Below, piece after piece: positions 1 through 12,073 of a stretch of DNA of 64,000 nucleotides. Made by a program: the position numbers and the translations under genes. Position 1 is the stretch's first letter, and every line of letters starts with the position of its first letter. This DNA is from Larix kaempferi (taxonomy: Eukaryota > Streptophyta > Pinopsida > Pinales > Pinaceae), in NCBI GenBank assembly GCA_027924585.1, contig BSBM01000319.1, forward strand, positions 3,997,001-4,061,000. The letters run 5' to 3'. The notes beneath the pieces were generated by a model. It did not search any database. It was not told where the DNA came from and was given only the letters and a program-made list of their open reading frames with translations.

Positions 1-773
1 ATTCTGTCCTCTACCAGTGACATTTGTAGGACTGTTGCTGTGTCCTCCTCTAGAAGAAATTCTTCCTCTTCCTTTGATGTTTGATCTCCCCCTTCCTCTT
101 CCATGACCGATGGATGACTGTGCTAGAAATGCACCTTCCAATTATGCATTTTATCTATTAATTATGTGTTAATGATCGATGAGAGAAGCTTGCAACTCAT
201 CAATAGTAAACTGACCTAATTTTTTTTTTCTTCCAAAGTTACAACTAAGGACTCAAACTTTGGGGGAATACTTCTAAGAACTTTCTCAATAGCCCTTATG
301 TTCTCTATAGATACTCCATGAGATTTGATTTGATTTATCATCCCAATAACTCTAGTGTAGAAAGAATCTACTGATTATGTGTCTTTCATGGACAAAGATT
401 CAAAATCTCTTCTAAGAATCTGCAATTTAGCAGTATTTACCTTGTCCAAACCTTGATATGCAGTTTGTAGAATATCCCATGCTTCCTTGGTTTTCTCTAG
501 TGCTACTACTCTTGGGAGTATGCTTTCATGCATTGCTTGATGTATGTAAAACAAAGCTTTTCCATCTTTATTTCTTTGTTCCTTCAAGATATCCTTCTCA
601 ACTTGTGTGAGAGCATTGAGTGTTGCTTGATTTGCTAGTTCAACATATCCATTTTCAATTGTATCCCATACATCTTGACCTATGAACAGATCCTTCATGG
701 TAAGAGACCAATATTCATAATTCTTGCCTGTAAAACTTGGATTCTGTAGACTTACACTAGAAGTGGAGGCCAT
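1..773 (-). pseudogene. Ty1/copia gag fragment (UBN2/DUF4219-type), minus strand
   Basis: Reading leftward from the ATG at 773, an open stretch to 375 encodes a copia Gag N-terminus. It has the NYEYWSLTMKDLF block of the DUF4219 region, then the UBN2 core (AWDILQTAYQG, LQILRRDFESLSM). Below 375 the frame is broken, but the sequence still looks gag-derived: a Gly/Arg-rich stretch near 1-110 resembles the linker before the zinc knuckle. Gag forms the virus-like particle that packages element RNA. Protease, integrase and RT would lie to the left of the window. The start is chosen because it is the first ATG before the conserved block and lies about 70 bases after a PBS-like site. The copia gag identity is confident; the lineage is not resolved. 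Confidence 0.85.
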
Positions 774-840
774 TCTTTAATTTTTAAAATCGCCTTCTTG
801 TAAAATAGAGTCATTGCTCTTCTTAAACCAAACTTGATAA

Positions 841-852
841 CCTGCTCTGATA
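841..852 (-). promoter_or_regulatory. Primer-binding-site-like sequence of the minus-strand copia element
   Basis: On the minus strand this reads TATCAGAGCAGG, matching the TATCAGAGC part of the plant initiator-Met tRNA primer site. It sits just upstream of the gag ATG, as expected. The 5' LTR should occupy bases to the right of 852, but no second LTR copy is in the window, so its limits cannot be fixed. Confidence 0.5.
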
Positions 853-3390
853 GAGAAAATACTGAAACCTTCTCTAATACCAGATCAAGGGAGAACAACG
901 TAGCTTCTAAATTTATTATGCAGCTTTTACAGTTTACAACTTGCTAGGAATTACTGCCTAGAGTTACTCAGCTTTGTTTTTACTGCACAGATTAATATGT
1001 GCTTCCCGAATGCAAAAATTATTATTTGCGCACTAACTTCAAACTTTTATAAAATAAACTTTATAAAAATTATTTCACTTTTCTTGTAAAAATTGATATT
1101 TATGCACGGTGATATTGCAATATTTACTTTTTACTTTTCACATCATAGTGAACTTAACTCATATATTTTTCATTCTTTATAAAAAAACATTTAAACATTC
1201 ATACTTCACAAAATATGTGCGACATGAAGATAACATTTTGTGGAGTAAAAAACGACAAATGCAAATATATATATTACCAGACCAAAATAATTGCAACTGG
1301 CTCTCCCAAGATTTAGCAAAATTCTCTTTCATGAGCTTGAGATCATGGACTTTCACTGACTGCTAAAAAATTACTTTGGCTTCTGCCTTCTTCTTCCTGC
1401 ACTTCCTTCTTGCAAAAATGACTCTGATTTTCATCTTAAATACAAAGAGCAGGAAATTGGATTCTCTTGGGAGCTACCGAGTAACATTAAAGACTGTAAT
1501 TAAATTTTGAGTGACATCTACCTAAGAACTTTAATTTTGAACTACTATGAATTCGCTTAAATACAGTGAGAGGTGAACTCCATATCCTGTCAGATTGACT
1601 ATAATTGCATACTAACATATTTACTGACTTAATGACTAATAGAGTCGCTAGATACGCAACAACTCTTAATTAATATTTCCAACATATCAATGCTTTCAAG
1701 GGTTAAATATGTTCTATGCTCAGACAAAAGTGTCCACATGTAGACATTGAATGTTGAGATTGACAGTATTTACAGAGGCATCAAATCCCATCTGGAAGTC
1801 ATGGCTACATGCTTTCCTGTAGTTATATTGATAGTAATGTTATCAAATAAAACCAAACAATAAAAAATAAATGCAATTAGTAATAATAGGCATTGCTAAA
1901 ATTATGACAATAATTCATAATTGTTGTAGATTATGACAATAAAAGAGATACAATAACATTTAACAAAGAATGAAATCAGTGGCTAGTTAGTCATCGCCCA
2001 TATTACCAGAGATGCAATGGATTGGGATTGTGTTACATTATGCCATGTTCTACAAAAAATGTTAAGGAATATTGTAATATCGGTGTCTGAATCTACGCGT
2101 TTCTTCATCCTGGGTATTGATTAGATCTCCATAGAGCTGGTATTCAAGGAAACATATACACCATCTCCCATTTCTTTATGCATGGAGTAAGAGTACAGGA
2201 CTACAACATGCATATCAGTTAGATTAAAGGTAATGATTGATGAATAAGCTGAAACACTTACAATAAAAATGAATGCTCACACACCTAAGGGATAACCATG
2301 TTTGAAACTAGGAAACGATTGTAAAAGAGGATATTTTTGGTCAAACTGAGGAGGTATAGGTAGAGGCAAACATGTTTGCTGCAGTGGCTCCAAATCTAGA
2401 AACTTGTTAGATACAAACTATGACTATAACCTCTGAAAAAACCTTGAACAGTAGCCTTGTGTTCACACATACATTTGTCAAAAATACACTCTCTTGTTGC
2501 TCCTTCATGTGTAATATGATTGGATCTCTCCTCTCAGACCTACCCAAATCGAATTAGCATGGAGTGCATGGGATTTATTCAAATCAAAATCCCATGGAGT
2601 GTGGGAATATTTAAATCTAAGTTCACCGTGTCTTTGTGAAATTCAAAATTCAAAATCTCATCCATGAAATGGGTAATTACCATTCATCCATCTGAATGGG
2701 TTTCACAGATCCAAAAAACATGAACCATGGATTCATCATGCATGTATTTACACAGGAACAACATGCATGTACAAGTGAACCATGGCATGCAAGTTTGATT
2801 GGCAGAAAGTGTTGAAAACCTGAATATGACGTCATGGTAGTTTAAAACCTGGTTTCACACACATGAATTTTGAAAGAGCCCTGACTACCTGTGTACTTTT
2901 ATGCCAAGTTTGAATGATCTGTAGCTCTTTGTGTACTTCCCCGTCCATAAATTCAAAACATTATACGTAAAATAAACCTTTCATGTGCTATTCGATGTAA
3001 TTTTATGTTAATACAATTTTATCAACGTACTTTCTACTTTCTTCCAGTTTTTTCGAAGGCTTTGGGTGGACTATGGATGCACAACATTTTGTGGTGAAGC
3101 TCTCATGATTATATGAAAGCACACTTGGAGTGTGCTTTATATATTTATGTGTGAACCCTATTTGGTGCTCAAGGCTCGTCGATCTCCTTCCGCGTAAAAA
3201 TATGAGATGATATAAGGATTCCTTTATGGATTCAAATTTCAAATGCAACCTCTGATGGTGCACCATGTATAAACCCCATTGATGGTGGACATTCATTGGT
3301 AATCAATAAACACTTTTTTTTATGAGTAAAATGCCACTCTTGCTATTCGGTTTTGAGGATGGGGATTTCTTGGAAGCTAGAGTTTGGGGT
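853..3390. other. Gene-free AT-rich stretch
   Basis: The first few hundred bases probably include the 5' LTR of the minus-strand copia element. Beyond that, short open frames (for example 1109-1366 and 3003-3296) have no recognisable domain and no coding-like composition. No tandem array, terminal inverted repeats or LTR pair were seen. Confidence 0.5.
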
Positions 3391-4022
3391 CACTAGAAAA
3401 TTGGGCAGGATGCTAATGGAGTGTCGACGGAAGGACTTGGAGTCAAGATGATCCAATGGATCAGTCCAGTACCAACCAAGAGAAAAAGATGGGAATTTAT
3501 TTTCTCCTGTTTTCTCGCTCCTTGATATTTTTTTTTTGGTTTTTCAGAAACCGATATAAACTCGTGTTTCTCTTTTCTCATCTTTCTTGTGTTTTTTCCT
3601 ATGTTCCTCTCATTTTCCTTCTATTTTTGATCCAGGTTTACTCTTGATCAGTTTTTTTGTTTTGGTTTTAATACCTCCCTATACATTTATGTTTGATCAA
3701 ACTTTAGCGTTTACCCCTTTTGATCCCTACAGATTGGATTTTTCTGTCCCTTTCCATGTTGATTTGATAACTCCTTCCTTGTCCTAGTTCCCTTTCTGAT
3801 TGTTGACAAAGCTTTTTTCTAGATCTCTGGATTCTCCTTTTTTCGTTGTACGCATGGAGCGTGTCCCATGTGATGGCAGTCGCTCACACTCCTCTGCGTG
3901 TCACCCTCCCTCACACTTTTCAACTTTAAAATAATGTGGGTTCTCCTCAGGAGTCCATTGATACACTTGAACCTACCCCTTCTGGAATTACTAAAATTTT
4001 TCATGGCCCCCGTGGTTTATCC

Positions 4023-5402
4023 GGTGAGTAAGCTCGTCACCATAAGAAGATGAAAACTGTTAAGGCTCGTGAGGGGCTGTAGAGATATGTTTTCGGCTCT
4101 GATGTTAACCTAGACAGAATCAAAATGCTTTACTCTAGAGCTCTAGTTGGCAGAGTGGAGCACACCCAACTAAATAAGTTAGAGATTATTGAATGGGTTA
4201 ATAGCCACTGGCTTCCATTAAAGGATTCTACACTGCAGATCAATATTCTCATAAATGGTTGGATTATCTTCATATTTCCACAAAATTTTAGCTTAAATGC
4301 TATTTTACAGGAAGTTTGGCTCTATAAAGGGGGTTCACTCATCCTCAAGAGATGGCACACTGCATTTGACCCGATTCGGGAAAAAACTACAAGGCGTCAT
4401 ATATGGATGTTGGTCCCTAGATTGACCCTAGATATCTGGATAGAAAACATCTTTCAAGGGTTGGCCAACACTATGGGTAAATTGATCAGAGATGATAATA
4501 CCTCTTTACATCGCATTGAAAAGAAAGTGGCCAAAATCTGGGTGGAATTTGATATGGGCAAGGTTCTTCCGACATAAATCGAATTGGTATGGGGGGAAAG
4601 GACTTTCATACAAAAACTGGATTACTAAAAAATACCCTTCAGGTGCTTTACATGTCAACAAGTTGGTCATATTTAGCCACATTGTCCTTTTCTTCATCAA
4701 TCTCATGTAACTATCTCTTCGGAAGACACTTCCACTCAACGTGTTGATTATGAAGTTGGTTCAACTACAAAGGGAATTTTGTCCCCTAATTCAACACACT
4801 TGGCGGTAAAAGGTAAGTCTATTTCTGAGTCCCCTACAAACTATGAATATGTAACAAAAGGAGGGATTTCTTTTTATCAATCCGTGGAAGAAAATATTTC
4901 CCGTCAAATGTCTACTTCAGATAATTTACCTAGTGCCCTCAGATGGGTCAATAGTTTAAATACTGCTGCAGTTGCTTCTAAGAATATGGATATACAGACT
5001 TTTAGTTTAATTTTAAAGGATACTGGTTCGGTTGAAATCTTTGACTCAAACCATAACTTGGTTTCGACTTCCCTCGAACTAGGTTCTCCTTCAAACCCTA
5101 CCCTCCTCTTTAAGAACCGGATTGCCCCATATGTTAATTCTCCCCCACAACATTTTTTTGAAGCCCCAAAAATTGATTTCATTTCCCCTGGGATAGTTGA
5201 TCCACCTTTTGCTCCTCCTAAAAATTCCCTGCTTTTAGATTGTGGATATAAAAAATCTGAGATTAGTGCTGTTATCTCCCCTTTTCCTATTTACTCAAAA
5301 AATCCCTCAACAAACCCTAATACTTTGGGGATTCAATCCATAAGATTTCAAAATGTGGAAATTAGAAAAATAAAAAGAATACTTCCATATCTATCTAGTT
5401 GA
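4023..5402 (+). pseudogene. LINE ORF1 (DUF4283 plus CCHC zinc knuckle), broken
   Basis: One frame carries the product through. Upstream of the ATG at 4125 a recognisable stretch (RYVFGSDVNLDRIKML) extends the protein, interrupted by a TAG at 4080. The DUF4283 domain covers about 4125-4560, including the block WIENIFQGLANTMGKLI. A TAA at 4575 interrupts it. At 4644-4685 the same frame encodes a CX2CX4HX4C knuckle (CFTCQQVGHI then PHC) with a TAG inside. The C-terminal part, 4779-5402, is open for 207 codons and is Ser/Pro/Asn-rich with no domain. The family role is to bind element RNA as a nucleic-acid chaperone in the ribonucleoprotein particle. Only three in-frame stops and no frameshift were found, so decay is moderate. 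Confidence 0.85.
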
Positions 5403-5532
5403 ACTTTGAAAATTCAAATTTTGTTCCTCTGTCCATTAGATTGCAAAACTCTCCACTTGAACAATATTCATTCAATAAAACCGTTTCCCCTAGGGCACTT
5501 AGAGTGCAGAGGCCCTTTGAACTGGTTCCTTA

Positions 5533-6351
5533 ATGTATTTTCTCTATTTAAATGTCAGAGGACTAGGTAGGGATGTTAGGATTAGGGCCCTATATAATCT
5601 CCTTAAAGTTACTAATCCTGGTTTAGTTATCCTCCAAGAAACTATGTGTCCTGACTCTATGGCTATTGATGTGATTGCTAATATTCTTCCTGGTTGGGAA
5701 ATTTCTGCACTAAGTGCATCGGGCTTATCTGGTGGGATTTTAACTTGTTGGGACCCAAAAAAAGTTTAGTTTACTTCCTACAAAACTGATTGGGTTCTAC
5801 AACTTGTTGGATACATTCATAACCTAAATATAAAAGTCTCTATCCTTAACATATATAGGCCCTATAAGAACAGGGATCCCTTCTCGAACTCCCTCTCCTT
5901 GTCTGGAATTCTGAATTTTGATAATCAAATAATCGCCGGTGATTTAAATTTTACAACCTCAACTACTGAAATATGGGGTCCGTCGGCTAGATTAGATCCT
6001 TTGTCTGGTTATTTCAACAATCATTTTGAAAGATTTGAGTTAATAGATCTAGCCCCTTCTGTTTTCGAGACTACCTGGACTAATGGAAAATGTGGTGCAG
6101 AGGGGATTCAGAAAAGGTTGGATAGATACATTTTAAAGTCCACTCTTCTACAAAATATTCAGATTTACAAAACATGGGTAGACAAATAAAAAATCTCAGA
6201 TCATTGGCCTATCCTTCTCCAGTTTGATGGTATCTCTCCAAATCTTAAGTACCCCTTCAAGTTTAACAGCTCTTGGCTTCTAGATGAAGATTTTTGTACT
6301 TTTGTTAAGTATACGTGGAACAATATTCTGGATATTGATCACTTAAATCTG
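5533..6351 (+). pseudogene. LINE ORF2, endonuclease domain (APE/exo-endo-phos type)
   Basis: The start of ORF2 is MYFLYLNVRGLGRD, the usual beginning of plant LINE endonucleases (N in 'LNVRGLG'). It is followed by ILQET (catalytic Glu region), IIAGDLNFT (the GDLN block) and a C-terminal SDHWPIL block carrying the catalytic Asp-His. The domain nicks target DNA for target-primed reverse transcription. Frame +1 runs throughout, with a TAG at 5767 and a TAA at 6187. The conserved catalytic blocks themselves are preserved. Confidence 0.85.
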
Positions 6352-8160
6352 ATGGAGTTGTTAGTTCACAAATTATCAACACTCAAGGTGGAAGTTAAAT
6401 CATGGATAAAATATAAAAAATTGAAATACAAGGAAGAGTTCCTCCACCTGCAAAATAAAATATGTCATATTTATGCTAAAAATACTGATTTTTCAATTTC
6501 TACAGAAGAAAAAGCCCAAATTCAGATTCTTGAAGACAAAAAAGATTTGATGCTAAAACAGGAAGAGATGGAATGGCATCTCAAAAGTAGGGTGCTCTGG
6601 ATAAAATTGGGTGACAATAATACTAGATTGTTTCACTCCTATGCCACCCAAAGAAGGAATACTAATTCCATATGGGACCTCACTGATGAAAATGGTTCTG
6701 TTATTAAAGGAGAGATGGATTTACAAAATCATGCATTGAACAACTTCAATGATATATTTAAGGAAAAATATCATTTCCCTTTGGAAGCACAACTACATGT
6801 TATAAAATTGTTCCCTAATTTTTTTAAAGAGGTCGATGGTCTTGAAATTCGGAAAGAGGTCACTCTTGAAGAAATTGAATATGCACTCCATCAATTTGCA
6901 AAAGAAAAAATTATTGGCCCAGATGGCTGGACAGTTGATCTCTTTTTACAATTCTTAGATATCATGGGTAAAGATCTGCTGGACATGGTTGAATTCTCCA
7001 GGAAGAAGCATTTGTTTCGGGTGCACTGAACTCTACCTTTCTTACTCTGGTTCCCAAGTACAACTTGCCAAGAAATTTCTCAGAATTTAGGCGTATTTCC
7101 CTATGGCAACCTTGTGTACAAGCTAATCACCAAGATTATCTCTATCAGAATTAAGCCTTTCCTCTCATGTTCATTGTCCACTGAGCAATTTGGTTTTCTA
7201 CATGATAGGCATATCCTTGATTCTATAGGCATCACTCATGAAGCTATCCATACTATCAAGCAGAAAAAGCACAAAACTATGCTCCTAAAAATGGATTTAG
7301 AAAAATCTTTTGATCGTGTTAATTGGGTATTTCTGAGACTAATATTAATACAGATTGGGATTCCACTTCTTGTTATCAATTGGATCTTAGCATGTGTTTC
7401 ATCTTCCCGGTTTGCATTGCTGGTTAATGGTGCTCGTTCTGACTTTTTCAAAAGCAGCAGAGGAATCTGGCAAGGATGTCCACTTTCTCCATTGATCTTT
7501 CTTCTCATTATAGAGGGTCTAAGAAGACTTATATTAGATGCCAAACTTAATGGTAAAGCCAAAGGTGTAAAAATATCTGTTTGTGTTCATCACACACCTA
7601 TTATTCGTCGATGATGTTTTAATCTTTGGCACAAATTATTCTGAACAATGGAATTCATATATGGATATCATTAATCTCTTATGTCTTTCCTCAGGAATGA
7701 AGGTGAGCATTATGAAGTCTACTCTATATGTTCACAATTTGAATGATAATTCTCTGGAAACACTCAGAAACATTCTTCCATATAAGACTCATAGACTAGT
7801 TGAAGGGTTCAAATATCTGGGATACTTCCTAAACCGAATGGTTATAAAGCAAAGGATTGGTTGTGGCTCCTTCAAAACTTTGAAAAAATAATAAAAAATT
7901 CGACCTTCATGTTGCTCTCTATTGGAGGTAGGCTCACCCTCATCAAAGTTGTTCTTCCAAGTATTGATGTTTATTGGTTTTTGCTTCTTCAAGTTCCCAT
8001 CTCCATCATTAATTCTCTAAAGAAAGTCATCTTCAATTACCTTTGGTTGGGGCAACAGAAAAAGGTAAATTGGTTATGGTCAGCTAGAGCAGACTCTCTA
8101 TTCCAAAATAATTTGGAGGTTCAGGCATCAAGAATCTTTACTAGTTCAGTATGGCTCTAA
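6352..8160 (+). pseudogene. LINE ORF2, reverse transcriptase domain, frameshifted
   Basis: The linker and N-terminal RT run from 6352 to 7029 (SRVLWIKLGDNNTRLFH is the typical LINE pre-RT block; KIIGPDGWTVDLF follows). A frame change around 7025-7110 leads to 7114-7614, with EQFGFLHDRHILDSI, MDLEKSFDRVNW (catalytic Asp) and GCPLSPLIFLLI. A second change leads to 7583-7891, holding the active-site box FVDD at 7604-7615 where plant LINEs usually have FADD. The thumb follows in 7861-8160. RT copies the element RNA at the nicked target. At least three frameshifts make it non-functional. Confidence 0.88.
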
Positions 8161-8396
8161 GGATCAAAAGCTTATGACGGGGAATTTTTTGTTATACTCT
8201 TTGGTCACAAGTTTTGAAAGTTAAATATCTCAAAATGGATGGACTCAGTTGGATCAGATATGGAAATAAATTATGTAACAATCCCTCCCGTATTTGGAAT
8301 CGTTTCATGAAACTTTATGGTTAGATTGGAAAAGACTCGGGTTGGAAAGTTGGAAATGATAGAAATGTCTTATTTGGTATAGACCCGATCATTGGA

Positions 8397-9659
8397 TTGG
8401 GAGAGGATTACAAACTCCCTCCAGATATTTTAGAATTTATTTCAAATTTTGGTTATCATACACTAGCAGATATAAGAAAAAATAGAAGGGACAATCAGGA
8501 AAAGAGTTATTGGTTCTCTGCTTCAGATCTTGGTATGGCTGGTAGGTGTTATTCAAATTGGGAAGACTATATCTTTAGACTTAATGCTTCTAGTTGCGGG
8601 ATAAGTAAAAACTCATATTTAGTAATATGGACATCAAACACAGAAAATGGTATTGTAACTACAAAATATGCATACTTAGCTATTGTTAAGGAAAATCTTT
8701 GTATTGCCCAGGATTGGTGGGATCGTGCTTTATGAAATTGGTGTATTTTGTTAAAAATCAAGTGCTTCATATGGTTCGCCCTTCAAGACTATCTAAAGAC
8801 TTGGGATAACCTCCAAAAGAAAGGATGGAAAGGTCCAAACATATGTTTCCTTTGCAAAGAATATGAAGAGTCGATTAGTCACCTTCTTATTAACTGTAAC
8901 TATACCACAATTGTTTTGAAAAAGGTTTGTTCCTCTCTCAATATTACATAGGTGTGGTAGGGTGTACTCTTTGGTCAAACTTGTTACAAATGGTACATGA
9001 ATTGTAAGGATTTTGATTTCCTCCTAGCTATCATCTCATGGAGAATTTGGAGAATTAGGAACAGATGCATCTTTGACAATGTGCTAGAACACTTGGATAA
9101 TATTGTAAGGAAAAACCTTAACTGGGTCAAAGAGTTATCCACGGGGAACATACAAATTGATAAACCTAGGATTCCTAAACAAATTATGTTTAGAAAAGGA
9201 GCACTTGGCTTCTTTGATGGGGAATCCTAGGAAGGATTATGTGTTGTAGGTGTTGTACTCGTTATAAATAATGATCACTATTTTTGTTTCAAACTGTTTT
9301 GTGGATCTGGAACAAACATGAAGGCCGAGTTGCTTGCATTATGGGTCTTATGCAAAATGGCTACAATTTTTGGTATTGTGTCCTTGGCTATATTTGGTGA
9401 TTCGAGAGTAACTATTAAATGGGCACTTGGTGAGTATAAACTACAAAAGATAAATCTTCTTCTGTGGTGCCACATAATTACTAAAGAACTAAAAAAAATT
9501 CAGCATCTGGAAATCAATCATATTTATAGGGAAGAGAACAGGCTGGCTGATTTTCTCTTGAAGGAAGTATTAAAGGGAAGTGAAGGGACCTTATACTGGG
9601 CAGAATTTTTTGTTGATTGTTTCACAAATTTGGGAAGCTTACCTTTTTTTGCTTATTAG
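8397..9659 (+). pseudogene. LINE ORF2 C-terminus: zf-RVT cluster and RNase H
   Basis: The segment 8748-8951 carries the zf-RVT-like CFLC-X11-HLLINC cluster. From 8997 to 9659 one frame (TAG at 9228) encodes an RNase H. All four acidic positions are visible: D in ALGFFDGES, E in KAELLALW, D in FGDSRVT and D in NRLADFL. RNase H removes template RNA during cDNA synthesis; in plant L1 elements it is a late acquisition at the ORF2 end. Catalytic residues are preserved although a stop separates the first Asp from the rest. The part 8160-8747 is degraded linker. Confidence 0.85.
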
Positions 9660-9861
9660 TTCTCATCCTTGAACGTTTTGTATTTTGATACTTATTCTCT
9701 AGCAAATTGTTTCAGTTTTACTCCTTTTTTGGTAGACTACTAAAGTCTAGATGTTTCTGATAATATTTTTGTGGATGAACTCCAGCTTCCCTCTAATTGT
9801 AATAAACCATTAAATACTTTTTTATTCTAATAAAATATCAAAAATACGCTTTTTTCCTCTG

Positions 9862-9871
9862 AAAAAAAAAA
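9862..9871 (+). repeat. LINE 3' poly(A) tract
   Basis: Ten A residues end the LINE, about 200 bases after the RNase H stop codon. Imperfect AATAAA-like motifs (ATAAACC, ATAAAAT) occur just upstream. This marks the 3' boundary of the element. Confidence 0.7.
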
Positions 9872-11354
9872 CTATATTAAATGAAATATAATTATTAATA
9901 TAATCAATCAAATTCAATAATCATAAATTATTTTCTTTTACAAAACATCGTAAACATGGTGTAATAAATCACCAATTTAAAAGGCTAAAAATTATCTTAC
10001 CAATTTATATATTTTTAAGATGCTAAACACTTTAATTTTGAATAAATGGGAAATACACAAATTATCTCTTTTATATTAGAGTTATTCCAATGCCATCAAA
10101 ATAATTGTTTTCAAGATAGAGGGGAATCCATAATTGGTAGCGAGACATGTTAAAAAGGATACCCATCGAGAACCTAAAAGGAATACCCACCGAGGACTCT
10201 CAACAAGAATGTGTGAACCCTTTTAACCTTAGTACAATGGGACATGTCTCACTAAAGATTGTTCTAAACTTACTTCATTAACGATTGAAGTGTTTATCCC
10301 CTCACATCAAATAAATAAATTCTCTTAAAAGAGGAGAGGTTATAAATTTAAAGTAATGAAATTGTAACCACACATGTATTATTCCACGGATTGTAATATT
10401 ATTAACTCTTTACACATATATTCAATATTATTACTTTATTTGAAATTTGACAACGATATTTTTATGCTTTCATGTAATTTATAATCATATTTGAAAAATA
10501 AAATATGATCAAATCGAAAGGAATTATACAACTTCAGCCGTCCTAGATAAAGAAAGGTTTCAACTTTGTTGTTTTGAAGGATAAGCTAAAAATAGGAACA
10601 ATGTTGAAGAACCAAATATAACAACAACCATATACTTAGGATAGGATCGAACAACATAAACAAGTTGTCCCACTACTTTTCACAACATATTCTTATGAAG
10701 AAAGTGAAATAAATAGGGATCCCATCTACACAATGGAACTTTCAATGCTGAATCATATAATAAACATGATAAGCCCATAATAACAAGAAATACTTGACAT
10801 GATATATGAAAAATGATAGAGAATATGAAAAATGAAATTTCTTTTAAAAACAAGCAAGGGTTAGCAACAATATAAATATTGAGCAAAAATATAGCGCCCT
10901 GTTAGAAGCATTATCATTATTAGAAGAGTGAGACCATACTAGAATATTGAGCAAAATGTTGATCAAATAAAACAATGATATCTCTTATATATGAAAAATA
11001 TAGGCAATACGCAATTAATCCCTAAGCATCGGTTGGTTCCTTGTCATCACCATGATAAAATGTTAGAGATATATGCCCTCAAAATGTCAAAACATCTTCC
11101 ACACAAGAAGGTTAGAGACAAGTAAAATAGGAACAAGAGACAACCTATAGAAACATGAGGTATAAACTAGGAAACTAAATCCTAATGCAAAAGGACAAGA
11201 TCCTAATGACAAGAAATCCAAGATAATAGTGAATAATCCAAAAATTTATGAACAAAAGTGAAGCCTAACAGTAGCTATCAGATGGATCTGCAACACTACC
11301 ACACAAAACAACCAAAAAACGCATTTAACAATCAAATTTTCATCGAAACTATAA
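9872..11354. other. Gene-free AT-rich stretch
   Basis: Very AT-rich sequence with no long open frame, no LTR pair and no tandem repeat noticed. It ends at the target-site duplication of copia-1. The 68-codon frame at 10680-10886 (minus strand) has no recognisable feature. Confidence 0.6.
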
Positions 11355-11359
11355 ATACA

Positions 11360-12061
11360 TGTTGATGTATATGTAACTTCAGAATGTATTTCACCCATGT
11401 ATTTCATATATGTATATTGTACTCCTATAGAGATGGTATTATTCCTCTATACAGAAGTGTTTGTATTCCTTTAGAGATGTTATTATTCCTCTATACGGAA
11501 GTGTCGTCATTTATATTGTAAGTGTTGTAACTTATACTTGATGGGTTATTAGACCACCTTGTTGGGGTCGGCCCTGTATAAGTCATGTGGGTCGAAGGGT
11601 TATTAGACCACCCTAGTGGGGGTCGGCCATGTGGGTCAAAGGGTTATTAGATCACCCTATTGGGTGTCAGCCCAGTTAGCATTGTGTTATGCGGTTAAGT
11701 TGAGGCCGACCTAGTAAAGGTTATTAGGCAAGTCAAGTCAAGTATAAATAGAGTGTGGGAGGCACTCTATTTCATCATTATATTCTCTCTCACACTCTTG
11801 GGAGAGTGGCGCACTTGTGGAGGAGGAGAAGCTATTGCTAGGAGATGTCTATATCTTAGGCTTGGGTTGTATCATTGCTCTATCTATCTCTGAGGAAGTT
11901 ATTGGGGTTTTTCACCTTTATGGTTTTCCCCAAGTAAACTCTGTGTCTCTTGTGTGCTTGCATTATTGTGTCCATGATTGATATGATGTAGATATGTTGT
12001 ACATGTTTTTCTCTCAGTTAAGATCCTAGATCATATTGAAGTAAATTCTGAAAAATTAATA
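11360..12061 (+). repeat. copia-1 5' LTR
   Basis: Matches 18082-18784 nearly end to end. It begins TGTTGATG and ends directly before the PBS. U3 contains three imperfect copies of a block starting GGGTTATTAGACCACC at 11543, 11597 and 11641, upstream of a TATA box (TATAAATA, 11743-11750). The R/U5 part begins shortly after. The LTR serves as promoter and terminator of the element transcript. The 5' end TGTTG and the 3' end (ATA here, ACA in the partner LTR) show one terminal base has mutated. Confidence 0.95.
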
Positions 12062-12073
12062 TGGTATCAGAGC
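12062..12073 (+). promoter_or_regulatory. copia-1 primer-binding site (initiator Met tRNA)
   Basis: TGGTATCAGAGC immediately follows the 5' LTR. It is the complement of the 3' end of plant initiator-Met tRNA, the standard primer for copia minus-strand DNA synthesis. Confidence 0.92.

Larger units (their letters stand above)
3391..9871 (+). mobile_element. L1-like LINE (non-LTR retrotransposon) with RNase H
   Basis: A pyrimidine-rich 5' region (about 3480-3830) is followed by ORF1 with a DUF4283 domain and a zinc knuckle. ORF2 follows with endonuclease, RT, zf-RVT-type Cys/His cluster and a C-terminal RNase H, then a short 3' UTR and an A tract at 9862-9871. This is the order of plant L1-clade LINEs that acquired RNase H. 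The 5' boundary is approximate because no target-site duplication could be matched to the bases after the A tract. The element is close to full length but inactive: both ORFs carry stops and ORF2 several frameshifts. Confidence 0.85.

Noticed and set aside
3003-3296. A 97-codon minus-strand frame
   Set aside because: No domain, no neighbours, and composition like the surrounding spacer.
5904-5930. Separate small genes for each open stretch of the LINE (5533, 5899, 6352, 7114, 7583)
   Set aside because: They are pieces of one ORF2 broken by stops and frameshifts, in the order endonuclease, RT, RNase H.
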